Notes: a model not told the origin generated them from the letters alone. DNA of 64,000 nucleotides from Erysipelotrichaceae bacterium (GCA_022767445.1 JALENJ010000068.1:1-64000), one strand, 5' to 3'. Positions 1 through 11,914 are shown, numbered from the stretch's first letter. Translations and numbers: made by a program.

Positions 1-736
1 CATCATTGATAATCATGAATATCGCCGTTGACTTAGTAACCATATCTTTAAAGCTGAAGGTAGTCTTTGAGATCATCTTTCTGATACGTTCATTGATCAT
101 ACCTATCTGCATTTTATTGGAGAACGTAGACAGAATGGATCCTCTTTCGTCTGCACCCGTATAACATATCGTGATCAGTCTTTCATAAGATCGATCTGTC
201 ACATTACGGAGATTTTGCAGATACCACATTAACAGGAACATCCTTCCGGATGGTGTATCAACGGTAGAAAAACCCTCGCTTGCAAGTGCATTGATATTCG
301 GGAAGTTGATCTGATCTTCATCCAATCGGCAAATGTTCCCGTCATCATCAACATACTCATATTCCAAAAGAAAAGACACGCAGCCTTCCATGAGCCGCTG
401 TGCCTGCATCCAGAAATGTGCTTTATCCGTTTTCTCTTCACAGAGCGTTCGGCAGATGTCTGTCAACTGTTCATTAGCATCAGAAAGATCCGGTCTTGGA
501 AAGTTCGGCGATTCTTCGCTCACCATCTTTTCTTTCTTCAGCCCTTCATATTTACTTTTGACCGGATTGATTGCCGCTTTAGCTCTTTGCTGCTGATCCT
601 TATCTTCCGAATCCAGGTCTTTTGCAAATTTTTTGTTTACCTGTAATAATTCCGCCTGTGCCAGAAGATATTCTTTTTTGATCTCCAGGTAATAGATTGA
701 ATGAAAGACCAAGAATAATTGGCTATACAAACGCAT
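1..736 (-). pseudogene. Partial VirD4/TraG-like type IV coupling protein (N-terminally truncated; continues beyond window)
   Basis: Reverse-strand translation from ATG at 736 is open to position 1: MRLYSQLFLVFHSIYYLEIKKEYLLAQ...DICRTLCEEKTDKAHFWMQAQRLMEGCVSFLL...NINALASEGFSTVDTPSGRMFLLMWYLQNL...STFSNKMQIGMINERIRKMISKTTFSFKDMVTKSTAIFMIINDE. The FW-x-A-x-x-L and AIFMII(N)DE segments resemble coupling proteins. No membrane/Walker A region precedes it, and a TAA lies just upstream in frame. Confidence 0.6.
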
Positions 737-793
737 AGTCGTATTACAAATACTGTTTTCTTGTTAGTATAGTTGTAGAGATTAGGAGATTCC

Positions 794-1129
794 ATGAATA
801 AGAAAGTTTCTGTTGTGATATCAGTTGTGTTTGTATTATTTCTGATAGGGGTTGTATATATTACTTATATGAAGGTTCAGGCACAGAAGTTAATTGGTAT
901 CTGGTATCCTGACTATGAGGATGATATTACGATTCAGTTTAATCGTGATCAGTCTGGTATTTATTATGATGATTTAACAAAGGTGGTCTTTCATTGGGAT
1001 ATACGGGGTAGTACGTTACAGATTGTTATGCAGGATAACCTGGATGTGTATCAGTATGTCTTTGAAGACGATAAATTGTATTTAACGTCTTCGGATGGAA
1101 TGGTTACCCTGTATAAATATGGCAACTAG
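794..1129 (+). CDS. Small membrane-anchored hypothetical protein
   Basis: 111 aa ORF with N-terminal TM segment (VSVVISVVFVLFLIGVVYITYM). Confidence 0.6.
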   Translation: MNKKVSVVISVVFVLFLIGVVYITYMKVQAQKLIGIWYPDYEDDITIQFNRDQSGIYYDDLTKVVFHWDIRGSTLQIVMQDNLDVYQYVFEDDKLYLTSSDGMVTLYKYGN

Positions 1130-1157
1130 TTAGCAAATATTCTATATTACTGCTAAG

Positions 1158-1190
1158 TCAAAAAAGTGCTTATTTTATGCACTTTTTTGA
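1158..1190 (+). terminator. Intrinsic terminator
   Basis: TCAAAAAAGTGC...GCACTTTTTTGA hairpin. Confidence 0.75.
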
Positions 1191-1228
1191 TGTTTATCGA
1201 TACATATAAGAAAATAAATTAAAATAAT

Positions 1229-1255
1229 TTAGCACTTATGTGTTGACAGTGCTAA
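1229..1255 (+). promoter_or_regulatory. CIRCE-like HrcA operator
   Basis: TTAGCACTT-N9-CAGTGCTAA vs consensus TTAGCACTC-N9-GAGTGCTAA (one mismatch per arm); overlaps TTGACA (1243-1248), with TATATT at 1265-1270. Confidence 0.85.
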
Positions 1256-1310
1256 AAATATGAGTATATTAATATGTGTAAGGTGAATAAGCCTTAGGAG
1301 GTATAAAGAT

Positions 1311-1730
1311 ATGAGATATATGACAACAAGAAATCATGATTTGTTTAACGATATGTTTGATGATGTATTTAGAGCACCAGTATTCACTGGCAACAATATT
1401 ATGAAGACTGATGTTCGTGAGAAAGATGGAAAGTATATCTTGGAGGTTGAAGTTCCTGGATATAAGAAAGAGGATGTTAAGATTAGCTTATTCAATGGTA
1501 ATCTAACAATTAGTGCTTCTCATACAACAACAGATGAGGAGAAGGATGCCAAGGGTAAAATACTAAGACAAGAAAGATTCAGTGGAAATACTTCTCGTAC
1601 ATTCTATGTAGGTGATGCGATTAAGGATACAGATATTCAAGCATCATTCAGCGATGGTATTCTAAAGATTGAACTTCCTACTGAACAAAAGAAGGAAGAA
1701 GAAACAAAGAAATATATTGAAATTCTCTAA
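1311..1730 (+). CDS. Hsp20/alpha-crystallin family small heat shock protein
   Basis: 139 aa; alpha-crystallin domain (EVEVPGYKKEDVKISLFNGNLTISA...GILKIELP). Confidence 0.92.
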   Translation: MRYMTTRNHDLFNDMFDDVFRAPVFTGNNIMKTDVREKDGKYILEVEVPGYKKEDVKISLFNGNLTISASHTTTDEEKDAKGKILRQERFSGNTSRTFYVGDAIKDTDIQASFSDGILKIELPTEQKKEEETKKYIEIL

Positions 1731-1765
1731 TGAGGAGAATCGCCAATACAAAGGAGGATAAGATT

Positions 1766-2182
1766 ATGAGCTTATTTGATTTAGTAAGACATGATGACTT
1801 TGACTTGTTTGATGATGTATTTGGCACACCACTATATAACGAGCCGAGCATTATGAAGACGGATATGCGTGATTTAGGTGATGCATATGAGATGGAAATT
1901 GAGATGCCGGGTGTCGATAAAAAAGATATCAAGTTATCACTCTATAACGGTAACTTAAATGTTGAAGCCCACTATAACCACAACAAAGAAGAGAAGGATG
2001 AACATGGAAATGTTGTCCATCAAGAAAGATATTCAGGTCATTTCGCAAGATCTTACTTTGTTGGAGAAGATATAAAAGAAAATGATATTCATGTAAAGTT
2101 TGAGAATGGACTATTAACGCTTCAAATCCCTAAACAAGAACGTCTTGATAACAATCAAGTGAAATATATTGAGATTCAATAA
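1766..2182 (+). CDS. Hsp20/alpha-crystallin family small heat shock protein (second copy)
   Basis: MSLFDLVRHDDFDLFDDVF...EIEMPGVDKKDIKLSLYNGNLNVEA; AAGGAGG SD before ATG 1766 (the ORF track start at 1730 is upstream). Confidence 0.92.
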   Translation: MSLFDLVRHDDFDLFDDVFGTPLYNEPSIMKTDMRDLGDAYEMEIEMPGVDKKDIKLSLYNGNLNVEAHYNHNKEEKDEHGNVVHQERYSGHFARSYFVGEDIKENDIHVKFENGLLTLQIPKQERLDNNQVKYIEIQ

Positions 2183-2204
2183 CCGGAGAAATCCGGTTTT
2201 TTTT
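2181..2204 (+). terminator. Intrinsic terminator after Hsp20 pair
   Basis: AACCGGAGAAATCCGGTTTTTTTT. Confidence 0.85.
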
Positions 2205-2232
2205 AAATCAACACAAATCACAATCTGTGTTG

Positions 2233-2273
2233 TTTGATGACTTGGTTAATACAAATACAATAGAGTCATCAAA
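2233..2273 (+). promoter_or_regulatory. Promoter flanked by perfect 10-bp inverted repeats
   Basis: TTTGATGACT-N21-AGTCATCAAA enclosing TTGATG-N16-TACAAT. Confidence 0.6.
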
Positions 2274-2291
2274 TGAAGGAGATAAATAAAT

Positions 2292-2651
2292 ATGAACACG
2301 GATAAGATTTATGCAGAACAGATGGCAAATGAATATGCCCCAAAGGACACAACAAAGGTAGTCGCATTACGTAAGTTAGATTGTAAGGCGAAACTTCCAG
2401 CGCAGATTGCGGCGTATTCAATAGGAATCGTTTCAGCACTCGTATTAGGTTTAGGTATGTGCTTAAGCATGGGAGTAGTGATCGGTACAGGTACAGCATT
2501 CATGTCAGTATTAGGTATTGTACTTGGTGTGATTGGAATTGTAGGAGTATCCGTTAACTATCCACTATACAAGAAGCTACTAGCTGCTGGTAAGCAGAAG
2601 TATGCATATGAGATTATGGAATTAGCGAAAGAAATCAATAATCAAGAATAG
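2292..2651 (+). CDS. Conserved membrane protein
   Basis: 119 aa, two predicted TM helices. Confidence 0.65.
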   Translation: MNTDKIYAEQMANEYAPKDTTKVVALRKLDCKAKLPAQIAAYSIGIVSALVLGLGMCLSMGVVIGTGTAFMSVLGIVLGVIGIVGVSVNYPLYKKLLAAGKQKYAYEIMELAKEINNQE

Positions 2652-2695
2652 TACAAAGTGCTAAGATAAAACATATAGAAATGATGGGGTAGGGT

Positions 2696-3280
2696 ATGAA
2701 CAAATCAGAAAGCAAATACTTTGCGACAGCAGCCAAAATGGATCTTGCCTTTCTTGAGATACTAGAGAAGAAGGACTTAGAGTATATTACTGTTAAAGAG
2801 ATTTGTACCAAAGCGGATGTCAACCGCTCTACCTTTTATCTGCACTATGAGACGATCAATGATCTATTAGAGGAAAGTATTGAGTATATCGTGAAGCAGT
2901 TTACGGATTATATGAGCAACTATATCAATGATGACTTTTTTGATAAACTCAATACAAGACCAATTGATGAGTTGAATTTAATTACACCGAAATATCTTCA
3001 CCCTTACTTGACGTTCTTGAAGGAATATAGACGTCTCTTTATCACAGTGATGAAGCGTACAAGAACGTTAGGAGTGAATTCTATCTACGATTCGATGTAT
3101 AAACATATCTTTTCACCTATCTTAGGTAGGCACGATATGCCTGAAAAGGATCGTGTATATATGATGCGATATTATATGCAGGGTATTATGGCGATTATCA
3201 ATGAATGGCTAAAACAAGACTGTAAGGATTCAATCGAGTATATTACGGATATCATATCTCGATGTGTTAGAGCAGTGTAA
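2696..3280 (+). CDS. TetR/AcrR family transcriptional regulator
   Basis: N-terminal HTH (ITVKEICTKADVNRSTFYLHYETINDLLEE). Confidence 0.85.
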   Translation: MNKSESKYFATAAKMDLAFLEILEKKDLEYITVKEICTKADVNRSTFYLHYETINDLLEESIEYIVKQFTDYMSNYINDDFFDKLNTRPIDELNLITPKYLHPYLTFLKEYRRLFITVMKRTRTLGVNSIYDSMYKHIFSPILGRHDMPEKDRVYMMRYYMQGIMAIINEWLKQDCKDSIEYITDIISRCVRAV

Positions 3281-3301
3281 CAGGATGTAAGACATCCTTT
3301 T

Positions 3302-3328
3302 TTATACACTTGACGCAGTAGTGTATAA
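3302..3328 (+). promoter_or_regulatory. Perfect inverted repeat TTATACACT-N9-AGTGTATAA upstream of PRD regulator
   Basis: Direct reading; half-site TATACACTA also found upstream of the PTS operon. Confidence 0.75.
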
Positions 3329-3356
3329 TTCACTTAGAATGCATTGAGGAAAACAT

Positions 3357-5978
3357 ATGAAAACAACAAAAGAGACTGTATTTGAATATATTCAGAAAGA
3401 ATTGATGACAAATCCAGATTTTAAGGATGGTATGAGTACGAATGTTGTTGCGACGCATTTTCAATTACAGCGTTCGAATGTATCAACTCTTTTAAATGCG
3501 CTTGTAAAGGAAGGACAGCTAGAGAAGTCTTCGACACGTCCTGTCTTGTATTTCTTACCACAGAAGAGTGATAAAGACAGCAATGATATGGGTAAGAATA
3601 TGATTGGCGCAAATGGTAGTTTGGCAAATGCTGTACAGGTTGCCAAAGCTGCGATTCTCTATCCAAATCGAAGCTTGAATGTATTAGTCACTGCAAAGCC
3701 TGGCTGTGGTACAACTCACTTTGCGCTTGCGATGTATTTGTATGGTAAGCATGCAGGTATCTTTAAAAATGCGAATGTGATGTTTAAAGTTAACTGTAGA
3801 CATTACAAGGATAATATTGATAAGCTCAACGATATCTTATTTAAACCAGATGATATGGAGAATTCGTTGTTTGCTAGAGCACGTGGTGGAATGTTATTTA
3901 TAGATAACGTTGATCTTTTGGATGCGACAGGAAGAAGTAAGCTGTCGACTTTCTTAGAGTCTGGGATGGTCTATAGTGAAAATCGTATGGAGTTTATTGA
4001 TTGTCATAATACATTTGTGACAGTATCTTGTAATCCAGCTGGATATCCAGAGCTATCTCAGAAGATGTCAATGGTCGTTACATTACCAGATCTTGCCAGT
4101 AGACCAATCAAAGAGAAGCTGGATTTAATTAATTACTTCTTTACGATTGAAGCAAATAATGCAAAGCGCAACATTGAGGTAAAGCGTGAAATTATTGAAG
4201 CACTATTACTCACGGACTTTGCGATGAATGTTAAAGGACTTGAAGTGGAAATCAAACGTGCTTGTGCAACTTCATGCGTACGTGTAATGGATTCTACTGA
4301 TTCTAACATTGAGGTAACCATGCATGACTTCAGTAATGAAGTACAAAAGAGTTTATTACGCATGCGTATACAGACGACGAACTTTAGTGAACTGTTGGGT
4401 ACACAATCACTATTCATCTATGATAGCCAAGTAAGCTATCAAACATTATCACTTGGAGATTCTCGTGAGATGTATGAACAGATGCGTCTACAGTATGCAG
4501 AGTTAACCAAACATGGTATTGATAAAGATACGATACATAACATCATCAACAATCATGTATCGAATCTATTCAAAAGATATAACTACTATCGTAGTTACAA
4601 TACAGCGTATGATATTGAACAACTATCCAAGATCGTGGATGAGAAGATTATTCACATGGTATCGAAAATCATTCAAGCATATAAGAATGAACTACATAGA
4701 GAGATTCCATCACAAGTATTCTATGGACTATGCTTGCATATGAATTCCTTATTGAATGTACAGCTCGATCATTCACGTGTCGATGATAGTCAAGTCGTAA
4801 GAATTATCCAAGACTATCCCAAGGAATATGCACTATCGATTGAACTGGCACAGATGTTCCAAGAAGTATTCCATATTGAACTACCAACAGAAGAAATTGT
4901 AATTATCACCATGTTCCTGATTAAGGATGAAGAAGAACCAAAGGGACATCCTGTATTACTCTATATATTCCATGGTAAGGGTGTTGCTAGCTCACTTGCA
5001 GAAGTAACGAAGACATTAACACATGCAAGCAATACCTATGCATATGACTTACATCTTGAAAAAGGCTCCAAAGAAGCACTTGAGGAAATCAAGGAGTTGA
5101 TACAGAAGATTGATGAGGGACAGGGTATTATCGTTATCTATGATATGGGTTCAATTAAGACGATGTTGGATACCATTTCTGAGGAGATTAATGTTAAGAT
5201 ACGCTATATCTACTTCCCAATTACATTGGTTGGACTTGATGTATCACGTAAGTGTGCCCAAGAAGAAGATTTAGATTATGTCTACCATACAACCATGGTT
5301 GAAATGAAAAACCTACTCAATCTCAGTGACTCAAGAAAAGAGATTATCATCACATTGTGTCATACAGGAGAAGGTGGTGCCTACCAGCTCAAACAATACA
5401 TTGACCAATATTCCAACTTGGGTATTAAGACTGTTCCTCTTGCAATATCTAAGAGAGAAGAGTTAATCCAACAAGTTATGGAATATCGCAAGATATACCA
5501 TATACATTGCTTTGTGGGTACGTATGATCCTAAGCTATTAGGAATTCCATTTGTTTCAATGACCAAGGTGTTCGAGAATAAACCAGAAGATGTAGATAAG
5601 ATATTGATGTTTGAACCTATCCAATCCAAGCAACTGGATTATGCGGCTGTATACGGATTCTTAGAAGAACAGTTTAAGTGCATCTCTATTGCAAAGCTGA
5701 AGTCTGTATTACCTTCCATTATCGATCAGTTTGAGATTATCTACTCACTGAATGCTGATCAAAAAGTAGGATTATTCGTCCATATCGCAAGTCTATTAGA
5801 AAATCTCAAACAAGGTGTACGCCCATCCTTAGATAAAAAAACAGATGAAATCTTACTGAAGTATAGTGATGATGTTAAGACAGTATCCAAGATACTAAAA
5901 CCTCTAGAGAAGACATTTAAAGTAATTATTGATGATAATCAGATCGCTACGATTATTCGTATCATCAATAAAATCTAA
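3357..5978 (+). CDS. LevR/ManR-type PRD and PTS-domain regulator with AAA+ domain
   Basis: 873 aa: N-terminal winged HTH, AAA+-like domain (VTAKPGCGTTHFALAMY; GGMLFIDNVDLL), PRD regions, EIIA-man-like domain. Confidence 0.85.
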   Translation: MKTTKETVFEYIQKELMTNPDFKDGMSTNVVATHFQLQRSNVSTLLNALVKEGQLEKSSTRPVLYFLPQKSDKDSNDMGKNMIGANGSLANAVQVAKAAILYPNRSLNVLVTAKPGCGTTHFALAMYLYGKHAGIFKNANVMFKVNCRHYKDNIDKLNDILFKPDDMENSLFARARGGMLFIDNVDLLDATGRSKLSTFLESGMVYSENRMEFIDCHNTFVTVSCNPAGYPELSQKMSMVVTLPDLASRPIKEKLDLINYFFTIEANNAKRNIEVKREIIEALLLTDFAMNVKGLEVEIKRACATSCVRVMDSTDSNIEVTMHDFSNEVQKSLLRMRIQTTNFSELLGTQSLFIYDSQVSYQTLSLGDSREMYEQMRLQYAELTKHGIDKDTIHNIINNHVSNLFKRYNYYRSYNTAYDIEQLSKIVDEKIIHMVSKIIQAYKNELHREIPSQVFYGLCLHMNSLLNVQLDHSRVDDSQVVRIIQDYPKEYALSIELAQMFQEVFHIELPTEEIVIITMFLIKDEEEPKGHPVLLYIFHGKGVASSLAEVTKTLTHASNTYAYDLHLEKGSKEALEEIKELIQKIDEGQGIIVIYDMGSIKTMLDTISEEINVKIRYIYFPITLVGLDVSRKCAQEEDLDYVYHTTMVEMKNLLNLSDSRKEIIITLCHTGEGGAYQLKQYIDQYSNLGIKTVPLAISKREELIQQVMEYRKIYHIHCFVGTYDPKLLGIPFVSMTKVFENKPEDVDKILMFEPIQSKQLDYAAVYGFLEEQFKCISIAKLKSVLPSIIDQFEIIYSLNADQKVGLFVHIASLLENLKQGVRPSLDKKTDEILLKYSDDVKTVSKILKPLEKTFKVIIDDNQIATIIRIINKI

Positions 5979-5999
5979 TTTGATATATGCATGCATATA

Positions 6000-6027
6000 A
6001 AAAGATTCTCATACGAGAATCTTTTTT
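6000..6027. terminator. Bidirectional intrinsic terminator
   Basis: AAAAGATTCTC-ATAC-GAGAATCTTTT. Confidence 0.8.
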
Positions 6028-6529
6028 AGTCATTGTTGTTGAGTTTCTTTTGTAGGAAGGAACGTAGTAACTTGTGTCTTTCTGGTTGTTGGAAGTTCAC
6101 TGTTTCGATTCCTTCACGTTTGTTTATGATTGCGTTTCGCATGTCATAGAGTGTATGGGACATACGACCGAAGCTTACCCAGTTATGGAGTTGTCGTGCA
6201 AAGAAGTTCATCTGTTGAATTCGATCGTCTTGATCGCTGACGAATTGCTCGAATTCTATCTGTAATCCATCTTTGGTTTCTTGGGTGTGATAGCTAACGC
6301 GTATATACGAGGTTTGTGATTTCACAGTTGAGATGTATGTGCTACCTCTTGTGTAGGTATCGATTGTGATTTTACAGTTAGCATCTTTGTTTTCATACTG
6401 ATATCCACTATGGATATCTTTTTTTGTGACCTTGCGCTTTGTGTTTTTTTGGATGTCACGTAGTAGTTGATCTTCTAGGTAGTTATAGAATTCTTCTGTT
6501 GTGATGTTAAATATTCTTATTAATTTCAT
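6026..6529 (-). CDS. DUF3284-like protein
   Basis: MKLIRIFNITTEEFYNYLEDQLLRDIQKNTKRKVTKKDI; resembles DUF3284 proteins associated with beta-glucoside PTS loci; start moved from 6604 to internal ATG. Confidence 0.6.
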   Translation of the reverse strand: MKLIRIFNITTEEFYNYLEDQLLRDIQKNTKRKVTKKDIHSGYQYENKDANCKITIDTYTRGSTYISTVKSQTSYIRVSYHTQETKDGLQIEFEQFVSDQDDRIQQMNFFARQLHNWVSFGRMSHTLYDMRNAIINKREGIETVNFQQPERHKLLRSFLQKKLNNND

Positions 6530-6643
6530 GTTTGTATTATAGCATGACCCCAAATAAATAAGAGTGTATTTAGATGTTGTTTGTAATGTGTATACGTTAC
6601 GCATATTGAGTTAGACACTAGGGTAAAATATGCGACAAAAATG

Positions 6644-6777
6644 TATACACTAGATGAATTAATAGACAAAAATAGCTAAAATACACAAGTTTAATTGTTA
6701 TATACACAAAATATAGTGTATAAAAGTGGGTATTTTGTGTACTGAAAGCGCTTTGACAATTGATGGAATATACACTA
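6644..6777 (+). promoter_or_regulatory. Cluster of TATACACTA half-sites in PTS operon promoter
   Basis: TATACACTA at 6644-6652 and 6769-6777; TAGTGTATA at 6714-6722; variant TATACACAA at 6701-6709. Confidence 0.65.
6743..6756 (+). promoter_or_regulatory. cre-like (CcpA) site overlapping -35
   Basis: TGAAAGCGCTTTGA; overlaps TTGACA 6753-6758; -10 TAAATT 6776-6781. Confidence 0.6.
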
Positions 6778-6815
6778 AATTAACACTTGTCAAAAGGCGA
6801 AGGGAGGGAAATAAA

Positions 6816-7154
6816 ATGTCTGAAGAAATTAAAAATAAAGTTGAGAATGATGAGTCATTAGATATGGTTTCGTTTGGAATCATCGCGAATGCTGGCGATG
6901 CTCGCTCGTTTGCCTTCCAAGCTTTGGATGCTGCTAAGCACGGAAACTTTGAAGAAGCAGATGAACTTATGAAGAGGTCAGAGGAAGCTGGAACTTTAGC
7001 TCATAAAGCTCAAACTGATTTACTGTTTAAGGAAATGAATGGGGAACACACAGAAGTCAATGTGTTGCTTGTTCACTCACAAGATCACCTAATGACAAGT
7101 ATGTTAGCACAAGAGCTAATTAAGGAATTAATTGAATTGTACAAAAACAAATAA
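6816..7154 (+). CDS. PTS lactose/cellobiose-family EIIA
   Basis: MSFGIIANAGDARSFAFQALDAAKHGNFEEADELM...VHSQDHLMTSMLAQEL; AGGGAGG SD before ATG 6816. Confidence 0.9.
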   Translation: MSEEIKNKVENDESLDMVSFGIIANAGDARSFAFQALDAAKHGNFEEADELMKRSEEAGTLAHKAQTDLLFKEMNGEHTEVNVLLVHSQDHLMTSMLAQELIKELIELYKNK

Positions 7155-7175
7155 AATGATTGGAGGAATACAAAT

Positions 7176-7475
7176 ATGAAAATTTTATTAGTTTGTGCAG
7201 GTGGTATGTCCACTGGATTACTCATGAAGAAGCTTGAAAAGTATTGGGAAGAAAATGGCGAACATCATGAGATTAACGCTGTTGGTCTAACAGAGTATCA
7301 GGATGTTTATAAGGATTATGACATCGTTATGACTGGACCACAGGTTAGCTATCGCTTGAATCAAATCAAGGAAGATACTGGCTTACCTTGTGATGGTATT
7401 CCATCATTTGATTATGCAATTGCGAATTGTCCAAACATCATGAAGCTTGCGAATAAGCTTTATGCACAGAAATAA
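7176..7475 (+). CDS. PTS cellobiose-family EIIB
   Basis: MKILLVCAGGMSTGLLMKKL...VMTGPQVSYRL. Confidence 0.93.
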   Translation: MKILLVCAGGMSTGLLMKKLEKYWEENGEHHEINAVGLTEYQDVYKDYDIVMTGPQVSYRLNQIKEDTGLPCDGIPSFDYAIANCPNIMKLANKLYAQK

Positions 7476-7511
7476 TTAATATCCATCATTTTTAAAGGGG
7501 GAAAATAAATA

Positions 7512-8810
7512 ATGGACGGTATATTCAATAGTCCTATCATGGTCAAGCTTCAGGAGTTTGGTCAAAAGTTAGGATCTAACAAATTCTTAGCATCTCTTCA
7601 AGCAGGTATGATGTCATGTATGGCACCTATCATGGTGGGCGCTATCTTCTCTATCATCTGCGCTGTGGGACCTATGTTCCATCTATTTGAAAATGGCGAT
7701 GCAGTGTATAACGTACTCTACATGCCATATCATTTCACAATGGAATTATTAGCGTTGTGGATTGTATTACTCATGGCTTTCAACTATGCAAAGTCTTTGA
7801 AGTTGAAGGCTCCTGTCATGTCAGCTGTTCAAACAGCAGTCTGCTTTACATTAATTGCTTGTAAGTGGAGTGTAAATGAAGCTGGCGCAAATGTAATTGA
7901 TGTTACATATCTTGGATCTCAGGGTATGTTCGTAAGTTTCTTTGTATGTTTCTTTGTTTGCCAGGTTGAAAAGTTCTGCCAGGACAAGGATGTTCGTATC
8001 AAGATGCCGGATGTATGTCCTCCATCTCTTGTTAACGGATTCTCCGCAATCTTGCCATTGTTATTCGCTATCGTGCCTCTATATGTATTAGAAGTCATTA
8101 TCACGCAGGCTACTGGTGGTGCATATGGTCTATGTTCTGGTTTCATGGCTGTGTTAACAGTTCCATTAAATGCATTGGTTTCTGTTCCTGGTATGTTTAT
8201 CTTGGTTCCATTTGCGGCTTTACTATGGTGCTTTGGAATCCACGGAACAATTATCATTATCTCTATCTTAATGCCACTAATGTTACAGGCTGCTACAGAT
8301 AACGCTGCTGCTTACGCTGCTGGTGGTTATGGCGCTCTTGTATTCTATCCTGTATCTCTATTTGGAGCTTTGGCAATCTGTGGTGGTACTGGTAATACAT
8401 TACCTCTTGCGTTGATGGGATTACGTGCTAAGTCTGAACAGATTCGTGCAGTAGCTAAGATTTCTGTTGTGCCTGGATGGTTTGGTATCAATGAACCTAT
8501 GACATTCGGTATGCCTATTATGTACAACCCTATCTTATGTATTCCTTACATCTTGAATGTTCTAGTTGTTATGATAATTACACTCATTCTATTTAGAGTT
8601 GGTTTCTTGGTACCTGGATTTGTTCCTATTATGTCAATGATGCCTATGGGATTTGGAGCGTTCCTATCCACATTACGTTGGCAGAATGCACTTTGGGATT
8701 ATCTAGCTATGATTCCAGCAGGTCTTGTTTGGTATCCATTCTTCAAGGTTTATGATAACCAACTATATAAGAAAGAACAGGAAGCGAAAGCTGCAGAAGC
8801 TGCTCAATAA
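7512..8810 (+). CDS. PTS cellobiose-family EIIC
   Basis: 432 aa polytopic protein with GINEPMTFGMPIMYNP motif. Confidence 0.93.
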   Translation: MDGIFNSPIMVKLQEFGQKLGSNKFLASLQAGMMSCMAPIMVGAIFSIICAVGPMFHLFENGDAVYNVLYMPYHFTMELLALWIVLLMAFNYAKSLKLKAPVMSAVQTAVCFTLIACKWSVNEAGANVIDVTYLGSQGMFVSFFVCFFVCQVEKFCQDKDVRIKMPDVCPPSLVNGFSAILPLLFAIVPLYVLEVIITQATGGAYGLCSGFMAVLTVPLNALVSVPGMFILVPFAALLWCFGIHGTIIIISILMPLMLQAATDNAAAYAAGGYGALVFYPVSLFGALAICGGTGNTLPLALMGLRAKSEQIRAVAKISVVPGWFGINEPMTFGMPIMYNPILCIPYILNVLVVMIITLILFRVGFLVPGFVPIMSMMPMGFGAFLSTLRWQNALWDYLAMIPAGLVWYPFFKVYDNQLYKKEQEAKAAEAAQ

Positions 8811-8880
8811 TTTATTTGTATCACTAGGCGGTGGAGGTAAATGTTTCCTTCATCGCTATTTTTAAAGAAAAGGAAGGTAA

Positions 8881-11853
<2,973 letters not shown>

Positions 11854-11856
11854 GTT

Positions 11857-11880
11857 CAAGGATGGCAATCGCCATCCTTG
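11857..11880 (+). repeat. Intercistronic hairpin without U-tract
   Basis: CAAGGATGGC-AATC-GCCATCCTTG. Confidence 0.7.
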
Positions 11881-11914
11881 CTAGCATGGTAAACACAAAA
11901 CAGGAGGTAAAAAG

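Noticed and set aside
333-646. Plus-strand ORFs 333..596 and 416..646
   Set aside because: They lie antisense to the long, motif-bearing T4CP-like frame; compositionally they look like shadow ORFs.
6600-6815. Sigma-54 (-24/-12) promoter for the PTS operon
   Set aside because: No TGGCAC-N5-TTGC-like element seen; a TTGACA/TAAATT promoter is present instead.
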